Origin: Leucobacter luti
GTDB taxonomy: Bacteria; Actinomycetota; Actinomycetes; Actinomycetales; Microbacteriaceae
Direction of reading: 5' to 3'
Assembly: GCF_019464495.1 (NCBI RefSeq)
Contig: NZ_CP080492.1
Coordinates: forward strand, 1,984,001 to 2,048,000
DNA length: 64,000 nt
The notes beneath the pieces were generated by a model that saw only the letters and a program-made list of their open reading frames with translations, was not told where the DNA came from and did no database searches. This document shows, in pieces, positions 16,137 to 28,319 of this stretch (within the stretch, counting starts at the first letter, position 1; each line of letters opens with the position of its first letter). A program made the translations under genes and the position numbers.

Positions 16137-16666
16137 TATTTCCGGGGCTTCCCGGCCTTCGCCGCAGGCTTCCCCTGCGATTTGCCTGGCTTAGCGCTGG
16201 CCTTGCCGGTTTTCCCAGAGTTCTTCCCGGAGCGCGCGGGCTGCCGCCGAGAGATCCCAGCCATTCGCAGCCCGGTCTGCACGAGCGAAAGGGTGCGCAA
16301 CGATCCGATCTCCCGGATCGGCACCCATCGTGCCTCGTCTGAGGAGCCGTCAATCTCGTTCTGCAACGGACCATCTTTGACCGAGGCGCGGTAGACGATC
16401 CGGATCGTGTGAAGCTCCGGGTCGGTGCCCTCCGGCACCTCCTCGCGCACCATCACCCGTGAGTCGACTCCGATGAGCTTCCCCACCCGTGCCTCAAGCC
16501 CGGTCTCTTCAAGCACCTCGCGCACCACGGCGATTTTCGGGTCTTCCCCGCTTTCAAGTCCGCCACCAGGAAGCGTCCAACCATGCAGGTGTCCGCGCCG
16601 CCAGTGGGTCAGCAGGATCTTGCCGCGCCGCTCAACCACCGCGTAGGCGGCCACTCGAAGATCCAT
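16136..16666 (-). CDS. Nudix hydrolase with basic C-terminal tail
   Basis: 176 residues. A complete Nudix box runs from GGLESGE to REVLEETGL (about residues 37-59) with the metal-binding REVLEE core, so it should hydrolyse nucleoside diphosphate derivatives; the substrate is unknown. The final about 37 residues are Lys/Ala/Gly/Pro repeats (GKASAKPGKSQGKPAAKAGK), resembling nucleic-acid-binding tails of actinobacterial histone-like proteins. ATG start 7 nt after a -10 element; divergent from nothing, with its own transcript. Confidence 0.9.
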   Translation of the reverse strand: MDLRVAAYAVVERRGKILLTHWRRGHLHGWTLPGGGLESGEDPKIAVVREVLEETGLEARVGKLIGVDSRVMVREEVPEGTDPELHTIRIVYRASVKDGPLQNEIDGSSDEARWVPIREIGSLRTLSLVQTGLRMAGISRRQPARSGKNSGKTGKASAKPGKSQGKPAAKAGKPRK

Positions 16667-16668
16667 GG

Positions 16669-17736
16669 CTATGAGCCTAGCCTGTCGGGCTCCGCGGCCC
16701 CCGGTGCCGCGCTGCGAGGGGCCTCATGCGCAGTCTCTGCACGCCAGCCCACAAGCCACCGGTTGAGCCGCGCGTACGCGTCTGCCCGGGGTCCTGGCGC
16801 CGACAAGAAGAGATCATGCAGGCCGTCGGCTACGCGCTCGATCGTGACGGACGAGCCAAGCCGCAACGCCGATCGTGCAACGGCGTCGACATCGAGCACC
16901 GTGTCCGCGCGCGTGAGCTCGTCGGTCCAACGCAGTGGTACAGCGAAGCGCTCTGACAAGAGTACGGCGACCGGGATGTCAATCCCGAGTCCGTGATTCA
17001 CTTGCTCGTGGCCGGCAAGGATGGCACGCAGCCAGCCGGTGGCAACCGAATGGCTGCGTTCGGGGCGCCAGCGCGGATCCACGAGCGCCAACTCCTCCTG
17101 CGGGCCAACCTCGTGCTGCGCGCGGGTGTAAAAGCCGTAATCGAGCTGCGGGGTCACCTCTTTCGGTTTAAATCGCGCACCGAGCGAGACGAGCGGAACG
17201 AGTAGCTGCCGGCCGGCCGTTGAGAGCTGAAACTCGAGCCACGGGCTGTTGAGCACGAGCGCGTCGGCCTGCTTGGGGTGCCGCCCAGCCCAGAGGCTCA
17301 GTACCAGCCCGCCGGTGGAGTGCCCCAACAACACGAGTTTCCGCGTGGGATCTGCGCCGTCCACTGTTCGGATCACGTCGAGTGCGAGCCCGATTTCCAG
17401 GTCATACTCCTCGAGGCGGTCAATGTACCCGGGAGTCTGACCTTCGCGCAGGCTGCGCCCGTATTTTCGCAGATCGAGTGCAAAGAACCGGGCTCCGCGC
17501 TCGGTCCAGAACGCCGCGAGATCGCGCTGGAAGAAGTAATCTGACCAGCCGTGCACGTAGAGCACGTCCACGCCTTCGAGCGGGCGCCTGCGCCCGAGTA
17601 CGCGATCGAAGAAGCTGCGCGGTTCTGGGAGTGACCGCACGAGCGTTGCGCTCAGTGGCCCCTCTTCGTCGGACCCCAAGTCGAGTTCGGTGCAGGTGAA
17701 CCCCGCACCCAGCACATCCGCCCGCCACTCCGTCAT
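16669..17736 (-). CDS. Alpha/beta hydrolase (serine aminopeptidase / lysophospholipase-like)
   Basis: 355-residue hydrolase. The nucleophile elbow GHSTGG (about residue 140) matches GxSxG, with an earlier VHGWSDYF oxyanion-loop segment. A C-terminal Asp and the His of DGLHDL could complete the triad. No signal peptide. Similar proteins are annotated as S33-type lipases, but the substrate is open. Stop lies 2 nt from the Nudix start, yet both genes have separate -10 elements. Confidence 0.88.
   Translation of the reverse strand: MTEWRADVLGAGFTCTELDLGSDEEGPLSATLVRSLPEPRSFFDRVLGRRRPLEGVDVLYVHGWSDYFFQRDLAAFWTERGARFFALDLRKYGRSLREGQTPGYIDRLEEYDLEIGLALDVIRTVDGADPTRKLVLLGHSTGGLVLSLWAGRHPKQADALVLNSPWLEFQLSTAGRQLLVPLVSLGARFKPKEVTPQLDYGFYTRAQHEVGPQEELALVDPRWRPERSHSVATGWLRAILAGHEQVNHGLGIDIPVAVLLSERFAVPLRWTDELTRADTVLDVDAVARSALRLGSSVTIERVADGLHDLFLSAPGPRADAYARLNRWLVGWRAETAHEAPRSAAPGAAEPDRLGS
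16674..16679 (-). promoter_or_regulatory. -10 element for the Nudix gene (leaderless)
   Basis: TAGGCT on the minus strand, 7 nt before the ATG. It lies inside the 3' end of the upstream hydrolase gene. Confidence 0.45.
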
Positions 17737-17742
17737 AGCGTC

Positions 17743-17748
17743 AGTCTA
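17743..17748 (-). promoter_or_regulatory. -10 element for the alpha/beta hydrolase (leaderless)
   Basis: TAGACT on the minus strand followed by 6 nt and the ATG. Confidence 0.5.
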
Positions 17749-17780
17749 TGGCGGGGGCGGGCGGATCGGGTGGATCAGCG

Positions 17781-18710
17781 CTAGCGGAGCGGCCGCAGTG
17801 CGAGATCTCCGAGGCTGACGTCTGCAGTGATGCGATTCGGGGCGCTCGAAGAGGTGCGGAGTTGGTTGCGCAGGTCCCCCAGCTCGACCGAGGCGTCGAC
17901 TCGGTACTCAACGTCGGGGAGTTGCAGGTCCGCTGATCCGGTACCCACCTCAACGTCAACCGAATCTGGGGCGTCGCCGCGCAGGGTGGTGCGCACATCT
18001 CCCATGGAGACTTCAAAGTCTGCTGCGGTCACGCCAGTGAGATCACCTGAGAAGGATCCCACCCCGACGCTCACGCTGAGCGTGCGCGCATCTCCCGCCA
18101 CTGTTGCTTCGCCGGTGCCGACCTCCACCGCAAGGTCGCCGAAGGTGCCTGTTGAGGTGAAGGAGCCCACTGAGACGTCGATCTCCGCATTCACTGCCTG
18201 TCGTTCTAGCGTCTCTGGGAGCGTGAGGATGACGGTCGTGTGAGCAGCGCGATCCGGTGGACAGAATCCGAACAGGCAGCTGCTCCCACCCAGCCGCTGT
18301 GGGCTCGTGACGACGAGCGTGTCCCGGTCTCGCTTGAGCGCCCAGCGGTCGCTGTCGGTTCCGCTGACCTTGAGCTGCGCTTCGTCGACAGCACCAAACT
18401 TGAGCGTGAAGTCGGCGAGGCTGATGTCGAGATCGAGTTCGGTTACTCCTTCGACGGACACGCTTCTGCTGCTGTCACCCGATGCCGTACCGAGCCTCGT
18501 CCCAGCTGCCGAGTAGGCAGCCGATGCCGCGATTCCGAGTAAGGCAACTCCGCCAGCGACCGCGGTAATGTACATGATCGTCTTGGCCGTGCGGCTCGGA
18601 CCCTGCGGTGGCCGCTGACTGGTGGGGCCGCTGTGGGGATCCTGAGACGTCTGTGGGTGCTGCGCCGGCTGCTGAGGCTGAGCCGGGGCGGGAGGCTGGT
18701 TGTGCGTCAT
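17781..18710 (-). CDS. DUF4097 family beta-repeat membrane protein
   Basis: 309 residues. A Pro/Gln-rich cytosolic N terminus (about 1-40) is followed by one transmembrane helix (about 45-65) and a long external region of short beta-strand repeats (VEVGTG, VSVGVG, VSMGD, VELGD), the DUF4097 pattern also seen in LiaG/YvlB-type proteins. It is the last gene of an operon with a sensor kinase and regulator; its ATG overlaps the regulator stop by 4 nt, so it may be a cell-envelope stress effector (inference). Confidence 0.88.
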   Translation of the reverse strand: MTHNQPPAPAQPQQPAQHPQTSQDPHSGPTSQRPPQGPSRTAKTIMYITAVAGGVALLGIAASAAYSAAGTRLGTASGDSSRSVSVEGVTELDLDISLADFTLKFGAVDEAQLKVSGTDSDRWALKRDRDTLVVTSPQRLGGSSCLFGFCPPDRAAHTTVILTLPETLERQAVNAEIDVSVGSFTSTGTFGDLAVEVGTGEATVAGDARTLSVSVGVGSFSGDLTGVTAADFEVSMGDVRTTLRGDAPDSVDVEVGTGSADLQLPDVEYRVDASVELGDLRNQLRTSSSAPNRITADVSLGDLALRPLR

Positions 18711-19405
18711 TGGGAGGCTCCGCTCTGCGGGGTGGTGGGGTTCTGGGCTGGCACCGCTCCGGTGCTTTCGAGGTGGGCAATTGCCGCGAGGACGCGCCGG
18801 TTGCCGTGTTCATCTGGTTCGAGCCCCAGTTTTTGGAAGATTGCAGTGATGTGCTTCTCGACGCTCGCCTCTGAGAGGAACAGGAGGCCCGCGATGGCTT
18901 GGTTCGATCGCCCCTCGGCCAGCGCCGATAGCACGGTCCGCTCTCGGTCAGTGAGGGCCGCCATTCGATCGTCTCTGCCGCGTCGGTTCAGGAGCTGCGC
19001 AACAACTTCTGGGTCCAGCACGGTGGCTCCTCCGGCGATCCGTTCGACGGCATCGATGAAGTCGGCCACATCTGCAACCCGATCCTTGAGGAGATATCCG
19101 AAGGCACCTCCCTGCGCCGCGATCAGTTCGCTGGCATAGCGTTCCTCAACATACTGTGAGAGCACCAGGACGGGCAGCTGTGGATGTTCAGCACGGAGTT
19201 CTCGTGCAAGCCGAATTCCCTCATCGGTGAACGTGGGAGGCAATCGAACATCCAGGATGCACAGTTCTGGAGCTTCCGACCGGACCGCAGCTGCGACACC
19301 GTCGGTGTCCGGGTGCGCGGCAACCACCTCGTGTCCAGAGTGCTCCAGGAGGCGGATCAGGCCCTCTCGCAACAGCACGGAATCTTCACAGATCAGGATG
19401 CGCAC
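18707..19405 (-). CDS. NarL/LuxR-type response regulator
   Basis: 232 residues. The receiver domain has acidic pocket CED (residues 6-8), phospho-acceptor Asp52 (LDVRLPP) and conserved Lys in YLLKDRV. A C-terminal LuxR-type helix-turn-helix (LTDRERTVLSALAEG and SEASVEKHI) binds DNA. GTG start at 19405 overlaps the kinase stop by 13 nt. An upstream extension of the frame lies wholly inside the kinase gene and is not conserved in character, so it was not used. Confidence 0.93.
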   Translation of the reverse strand: MRILICEDSVLLREGLIRLLEHSGHEVVAAHPDTDGVAAAVRSEAPELCILDVRLPPTFTDEGIRLARELRAEHPQLPVLVLSQYVEERYASELIAAQGGAFGYLLKDRVADVADFIDAVERIAGGATVLDPEVVAQLLNRRGRDDRMAALTDRERTVLSALAEGRSNQAIAGLLFLSEASVEKHITAIFQKLGLEPDEHGNRRVLAAIAHLESTGAVPAQNPTTPQSGASQ

Positions 19406-20676
19406 GGGACGCTCACCTCCAGTGATGTTGGCCCGCCCTGCGGGCTGTCGATGCGGACGTCGCCGCCGGCGGCCTGAATCCGGTTGGTGATCCCATCGAG
19501 ACCGCCCCCCGGCAGCACGCGTGCGCCCCCAATACCGTTGTCCTCCACACGAGCCCACAGCGTGTTGCCGTCACGGAGGCGAACCACCACCCGACACTCG
19601 CTGGCGCGTGAGTGCTTCGCAGCATTCGTCAGGGACTCGGCGATCGCGAAATACACGGCCGTCTCTGCCTCTCGGCTGCACCGTCCCTGGAGCCGCACAT
19701 CAAGGACGACGGGAATGTGGGATCGGCCGGCCAGCGCCGAGAGCGCTGCGTCGAGGCCGCGGTCGTCGAGTACCGAGGCGTGGATTCCACGCGCAAGCTG
19801 CCGCAATTCAGTGATCGCGGCCTTCGTTGACGTATGCGCCTCGGAGATCAAGGCTTTTGCGCCTTCCGGATCCGCATCGATCTGCTGCTGCGCGAGACCG
19901 AGGGTCATCCCGACAGAAACAAGCCTGGGCTGAACACCGTCATGAAGATCACGCTCAATCCGGGTGCGCTCGACCTCGGCGGCACGAACGGCGCCCTCGC
20001 GCTGGTGAGCTGACACCTGCACCTGACGCGTGAGCTGCTGGGTGCGCGCGCCAGCCCGGGCAATGGCGACACTGATGAGGCGATGCAGCAGGGCAAGTCC
20101 AACGATCGCTGCTGCACTGAGCACGGCCGTCAGAATGCCAGTGAGCGGGGAGCTCAGCACGGGAAACAGTCCGAATACGGACCCGACTGTGGGATCAGCC
20201 GCAACGGGGCCGCCCCCGAGCGAGGCGATCGTCGAGACCACTGACCACACCAGGCTCTGCGCGAACACGAGCAGAGCGGTGCCGAGCGCCGTGCCGATCA
20301 TGAAACTGGCGAAGCCCTGCCACATCCGGCCATCAACGAACTGCCACCACACGCCTCGGAGATATGCTCCAAATCCTGGGGCGTCCTGACGAACCAGCTG
20401 CAACGATGGGACGGGAAGCTGGTACAGGCCGCTCACTCGTTCGGTCTCGAACCACGCGACGCCATAGAGCGAGTACACGAGGCCAATGAGGAAGACCAAT
20501 CCGATACCGAGGATGATCGCGGTGCCCAGCCCCACGCTGAACAGCGCGAGCAGGATACTCACGACAAACCAACCGAACAGCCCGAGCGCTGCAAGATGCA
20601 GGATCGTCAGAAGGATGCGAAGCGGCGGCCGGGATTGCGCCGGGGCGACACTGGAGGTGATGGGGGAACTGCTCAT
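19393..20676 (-). CDS. Sensor histidine kinase (HisKA_3 type)
   Basis: 427 residues. Several hydrophobic segments in the first about 205 residues form a membrane sensor domain of the four-helix type. The dimerisation/phosphoacceptor site is ERDLHDGVQ with His245, followed by an HATPase_c domain with NAAKHSRA (N box), DNGIGG (G1) and GGGLDG (G2). Partner of the regulator it overlaps. No ligand-binding loop of size is seen, so it probably detects an intramembrane cue, as in LiaS/VraS-like systems (inference). The ATG at 20676 has a -10 element 6 nt upstream. Confidence 0.92.
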   Translation of the reverse strand: MSSSPITSSVAPAQSRPPLRILLTILHLAALGLFGWFVVSILLALFSVGLGTAIILGIGLVFLIGLVYSLYGVAWFETERVSGLYQLPVPSLQLVRQDAPGFGAYLRGVWWQFVDGRMWQGFASFMIGTALGTALLVFAQSLVWSVVSTIASLGGGPVAADPTVGSVFGLFPVLSSPLTGILTAVLSAAAIVGLALLHRLISVAIARAGARTQQLTRQVQVSAHQREGAVRAAEVERTRIERDLHDGVQPRLVSVGMTLGLAQQQIDADPEGAKALISEAHTSTKAAITELRQLARGIHASVLDDRGLDAALSALAGRSHIPVVLDVRLQGRCSREAETAVYFAIAESLTNAAKHSRASECRVVVRLRDGNTLWARVEDNGIGGARVLPGGGLDGITNRIQAAGGDVRIDSPQGGPTSLEVSVPCAS

Positions 20677-20682
20677 ACTTCT

Positions 20683-20688
20683 ACGGTA
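20683..20688 (-). promoter_or_regulatory. -10 element for the kinase-regulator-DUF4097 operon (leaderless)
   Basis: TACCGT on the minus strand, then 6 nt, then the kinase ATG. Confidence 0.45.
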
Positions 20689-20780
20689 GGCCGCTGGCGT
20701 ATCCTGTGGCACCCGGCAGGCCAGAGAACACCTTTCGGGGTTTCCCTACCTTCGGTGGTCCACACTCTCGAGGCGGTCAG

Positions 20781-20870
20781 CCGTCGGAGTGCTCCCCCGT
20801 CGGAACTCTCCCCCGTTGGTGTTCTCCCCCGTTGGGGCTCCCCCCATTGGGGCTCTCCCCCCGACCGGGG
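20781..20870. repeat. Degenerate 15-18 bp tandem repeat (CTCCCCCGTTGG-like)
   Basis: At least five adjoining copies built on CTCCCCCGTTGG (variants GTCGG, ATTGG, GACCGG) follow each other with 3-5 nt between cores. Not inside a gene. Origin unknown; slippage is the simple explanation. Confidence 0.7.
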
Positions 20871-21133
20871 CTCACGTCCCCAGGCTGACCCTCGTGGTGT
20901 GACACCACACACGGAAACACGAGCCGGTACTGGCCCCGTTCCCCCCAGTGGATGGTCTGGAGCATGTGCACGTCCCAACGGGCAGTCTCGCAGCACCGGA
21001 GCCCTCGGACGAAGAGCGGGGTGCCAGGACCGGCTCCGACGCCGCAGCGCGCCGCCTGGAGGCGCTCAGTGCACACACAGCGCCCGCGTGCGCGAACGGC
21101 GTGGTCTCGGTGGCCGTCCACAGCGCCCGGAAA

Positions 21134-21163
21134 CCAAAAACGGCCCCGCTTCTGCGGGGCCGT
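21134..21163 (-). terminator. Terminator of tRNA-Ala
   Basis: 10-bp perfect stem ACGGCCCCGC with complement around a 4-nt loop, followed on the minus strand by a T run. Confidence 0.85.
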
Positions 21164-21165
21164 AC

Positions 21166-21241
21166 TGGTGGATCCTGGGAGAATCGAACTCCCGACATCC
21201 TGCTTGCAAAGCAGGCACTCTACCAACTGAGTTAAGGACCC
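21166..21241 (-). tRNA. tRNA-Ala (TGC)
   Basis: 76 nt including encoded CCA. Acceptor GGGUCCU pairs with AGGAUCC and contains the G3:U70 wobble that identifies alanine tRNAs. Anticodon stem CCUGC/GCAGG with loop UUUGCAA gives UGC. Confidence 0.95.
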
Positions 21242-21270
21242 TGACTGACTCATACTAGCGTATTTGTCAG

Positions 21271-21344
21271 TGGGGCTACCAGGACTTGAACCTGGGACCT
21301 CTTCATTATCAGTGAAGCGCTCTAACCACCTGAGCTATAGCCCC
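21271..21344 (-). tRNA. tRNA-Ile (GAT)
   Basis: 74 nt without encoded CCA. Acceptor GGGGCUA/UAGCCCC, anticodon stem CUUCA/UGAAG with loop CUGAUAA gives GAU. Ile and Ala tRNAs follow each other 29 nt apart downstream of gyrA, as in many actinobacteria, and are likely co-transcribed. Confidence 0.95.
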
Positions 21345-21439
21345 TTGACCAAGAAATGACTCTACCGGAACCCCAGAAAAAACCGAAATCGAATTCGCGT
21401 CTCGGGCGCGTTCCGCCGCGAGCGAGGCGTCCGGATACC

Positions 21440-21498
21440 AGAAAAGCACAGTTCCGCGGCGGCGTAGAGAACTCGCAGCCACTGAACTGTGCTTTTCC
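21440..21498 (-). terminator. Long-loop hairpin after the gyrA-DUF3566 genes
   Basis: 14-bp inverted repeat (GAAAAGCACAGTTC at 21441-21454 and its complement at 21484-21497) with a 29-nt GC-rich loop, 8 nt after the DUF3566 stop. The T-rich flank on the minus strand fits a terminator. Confidence 0.65.
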
Positions 21499-21505
21499 AA
21501 ACGGA

Positions 21506-21905
21506 TTAGTTGCTCGTGAAACCGAGCTGGAATCCGCCGAGCACGCGCACCAGAAGGTTGTACACGAGGGAACCAATGGCGCCGAGTGCGGTGCCAACGA
21601 TGACATTCAGGATCCCGACAACGACCGAGAGTCCGAGGACCTGCGGGAAGCCAATGATCTTCATCAGGCTGTTGTCTTCACCGACGATGTCCATGAAGAG
21701 TTCGTCGACCTTCCCGAACACGCCGGTCTGCATCAGCACCGTGTAAATCAGGATCGTGGAGACGACCCCCACGATAGCGAGGCAGATCGATACCAGGAAA
21801 GAAAACTTCACGGAGGACCAGAAGTCGACGTACACCAGCTTCAGACGTACCTGCTTAGCTGGGGCCTTCTTGCGGGTCTTCTTTGCCAGCTTGTCGGCGA
21901 CAGTA

Positions 21906-21913
<8 letters not shown>
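21506..21913 (-). CDS. DUF3566 domain membrane protein
   Basis: 135 residues with a basic N terminus and two transmembrane helices (about 36-62 and 93-120). DUF3566 proteins are found directly after gyrA in actinobacteria, as here; function is unknown, although the mycobacterial homologue CwsA-like role in cell shape has been discussed for neighbouring genes and is not claimed here. ATG overlaps the gyrA stop by 8 nt. Confidence 0.9.
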
Positions 21914-26493
<4,580 letters not shown>

Positions 26494-26530
26494 TCAGAGC
26501 GCTTTTTCACCCCGGATACTTCCGCACACC

Positions 26531-26536
26531 AGTCTA
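26531..26536 (-). promoter_or_regulatory. Candidate -10 element for gyrB
   Basis: TAGACT on the minus strand, leaving a leader of about 57 nt before the gyrB ATG. No firm -35. Confidence 0.35.
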
Positions 26537-26644
26537 TCAAGAATGTAGCCTTCGACGGGGGTTTGGGGCCGTTTGGCGGCACATTCACGCCGGGGATCGT
26601 TCCCTCTCCCCCGTAGTGACAGCCCTGAAGCCTAAATCAGCAGC

Positions 26645-27133
26645 CTATCCGTACGTATCTCGTGGTCCACGCCCGGGAACTGTCCGAGGACCGTGCCGCC
26701 AACTCGGCGCACCCGGTGCGAGAAATCGAACGTCACGAATCTCGGCATCGGGATACTCCCGCAGCAATCGCGTCAACATCTCCGCGCGCAATCGCCGCAG
26801 TTCGGTGGCCCAGGTGGTCGAGTCGCATTGGATCTGAAGCACACCGTGACTGATCCCGATCACTGTGGTGTGCTCGGCCGTGGCCTCCCCAGCGAACTCT
26901 GACCATTCGCCGATGATTCGCGCCTGCTCAAGCTCGCTACTCCATCCCATCTCACCAGCCATCGTTGCCAGAACATCAGCGAGTGCTCGTGGGTCACGGC
27001 CAACGCCAAAGGCCTCACCACCCGGTCCATCAGAGCCGACACGGCGACGACGACGAATCGGGGTACCTTTCCACACCGCCTTCGCGCGAAGATACGCTTC
27101 GCTCGCAAATCCCAGCTCCTTCGGAGGCTCCAT
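26645..27133 (-). CDS. dciA: DUF721 protein, DciA-like helicase loader candidate
   Basis: 162 residues. The basic N-terminal half (RRRRR near 35) leads into the DUF721 core (VIGISHGVLQIQCDSTTWATELR ... LLREYPDAEIRDVRF). Family knowledge: DciA loads the replicative helicase in bacteria that lack DnaC/DnaI, and the gene sits between recF and gyrB in actinobacteria, as here. The ATG at 27133 overlaps the recF stop (TGATG). A longer in-frame start lies inside recF and is unlikely. Confidence 0.85.
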   Translation of the reverse strand: MEPPKELGFASEAYLRAKAVWKGTPIRRRRRVGSDGPGGEAFGVGRDPRALADVLATMAGEMGWSSELEQARIIGEWSEFAGEATAEHTTVIGISHGVLQIQCDSTTWATELRRLRAEMLTRLLREYPDAEIRDVRFLAPGAPSWRHGPRTVPGRGPRDTYG

Positions 27134-28308
27134 CACAGGGCCGCTTTCAGGATTTCGCCGGCCTCGATGCGCACACGATGCCAAGATAGTTCGTCAGGAA
27201 CGTCTCCCTCAACGGCCGCGGTGACGATGACCTGCTCAAAATCACGAACTGCATCCATAAGTCGAGCCCTGCGCCGACCATCCAACTCCGCGAACACGTC
27301 GTCGAGGATAATCACCGGATCACCGGCGGGAGACTCATCGCGGAGCAGCGATGCGAGAGCGAGTTTGAGGGAGAGGGCAAATGACCACGACTCCCCGTGG
27401 CTCGCGTATCCCTTTACGGGCAAATCGTTGAGCGTGAGAATCAGGTCGTCTCGGTGAGGTCCGACAAGGGTGACGCCACGCTCCAGTTCGCGATGGCGCA
27501 CCACGTCGAGCGCCGCGCGCAGCTCAGACGCCAGTGTTTCACGTGAAACCTCCGCGTCCAACGCCGCGTGGGTCACTGAGCCTGTTTCACGTGAAACACT
27601 GCGCGGCTGGAGCGCGTCAGTGGCAGATTCGGCGAGTGACAATAGGGGCTTGTGGTCCTGCTCGACGAGTGCACGGTAACTCGCTTGAAGGGGCAGCAGG
27701 AGGTCTCGAATGAGCTCGCGCCGTGCGAGCATAATCTGCGAGCCGAACTCAATGAGCTGATCATCCCAAACTTCCAGGGCAGCGCCGAGCGCACCTCCCC
27801 TCCCTCGCTGAGATTTGAGGAGCGCGGTCCGCTGGCGTACGACGCGATCGTAGTCCGACAGGGCACCCGCAGCGACGGGATGGCGGGCGACGAGCGCCTC
27901 ATCCAGGAATCGGCGCCGAACAGATGGCTCTCCACGAACGATACTGAGGTCTTCCGGCACAAAAGCGACCGCCGAAAACCATCGAGTCACCTCGCGTGGG
28001 CGAACGTTGTTTCTATTGACCTGTGCCCGGTTCGCTCGGTCGCGGTTGATTTGCAGTTCGAGCAGCACCTCCCGCTCATCGGCGACCACACGCATGCGTG
28101 CAATTGCAGACTCACTTCCAGCGCGGACGAGTGGTGCGTCCCCCGTCACGCGATGCGAGCGAAGCGAAGCGAAATAGGCGATGGCCTCAACCAGATTAGT
28201 TTTCCCCTGGCCGTTCCGCCCGATCAACAGGTTCGGCCCCGCCGCGAGTGTCAACTCGGCAGTGCGGTAATTCCGGTAGTCGCCGAGTGACAGATGCGCG
28301 ACCCGCAC
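27133..28308 (-). CDS. recF: DNA replication and repair protein RecF
   Basis: 391 residues, SMC-like ATPase that binds gapped DNA and helps load RecA. Walker A GRNGQGKT at about 30-37; signature SHGESWS and Walker B VIILDDVFAELD in the last third. GTG start beginning the conserved VRVAHLSLGDYRNY. Two parS sites lie within the coding sequence. 11 nt after dnaN, same operon. Confidence 0.95.
   Translation of the reverse strand: MRVAHLSLGDYRNYRTAELTLAAGPNLLIGRNGQGKTNLVEAIAYFASLRSHRVTGDAPLVRAGSESAIARMRVVADEREVLLELQINRDRANRAQVNRNNVRPREVTRWFSAVAFVPEDLSIVRGEPSVRRRFLDEALVARHPVAAGALSDYDRVVRQRTALLKSQRGRGGALGAALEVWDDQLIEFGSQIMLARRELIRDLLLPLQASYRALVEQDHKPLLSLAESATDALQPRSVSRETGSVTHAALDAEVSRETLASELRAALDVVRHRELERGVTLVGPHRDDLILTLNDLPVKGYASHGESWSFALSLKLALASLLRDESPAGDPVIILDDVFAELDGRRRARLMDAVRDFEQVIVTAAVEGDVPDELSWHRVRIEAGEILKAAL
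27535..27550. other. parS site inside recF (core perfect)
   Basis: TGTTTCACGTGAAACC has the full 14-bp palindromic parS core and one flanking change. ParB should bind it. Confidence 0.85.
27583..27598. other. Perfect parS site inside recF
   Basis: TGTTTCACGTGAAACA matches the 16-bp consensus exactly, 48 nt from the previous site, so it is a strong ParB nucleation point. Confidence 0.95.
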
Positions 28309-28319
28309 CGCAGTCCCCC

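Larger units (their letters stand above)
20677..21133. other. Gene-free stretch between kinase and tRNA-Ala
   Basis: About 460 nt without a credible gene. It holds the kinase promoter, a C/G-rich degenerate tandem array at 20781-20870 and then non-repetitive sequence. Frames open here show no coding signature. Confidence 0.6.

Noticed and set aside
20781..20870. CRISPR array
   Set aside because: Units are adjacent with spacers of only 3-5 nt, sequence is degenerate and there are no cas genes. The arrays at 51.5, 52.6 and 54.4 kb fail for the same reasons.
21166..21344. tRNA-Ala/tRNA-Ile pair as an integration site
   Set aside because: No integrase, no repeated tRNA 3' end and ordinary neighbouring genes. 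The 14-bp inverted repeat nearby fits a terminator better.
27652..28290. A 212-codon plus-strand frame opposite recF
   Set aside because: Antisense to conserved RecF motifs; no start signal or domain.
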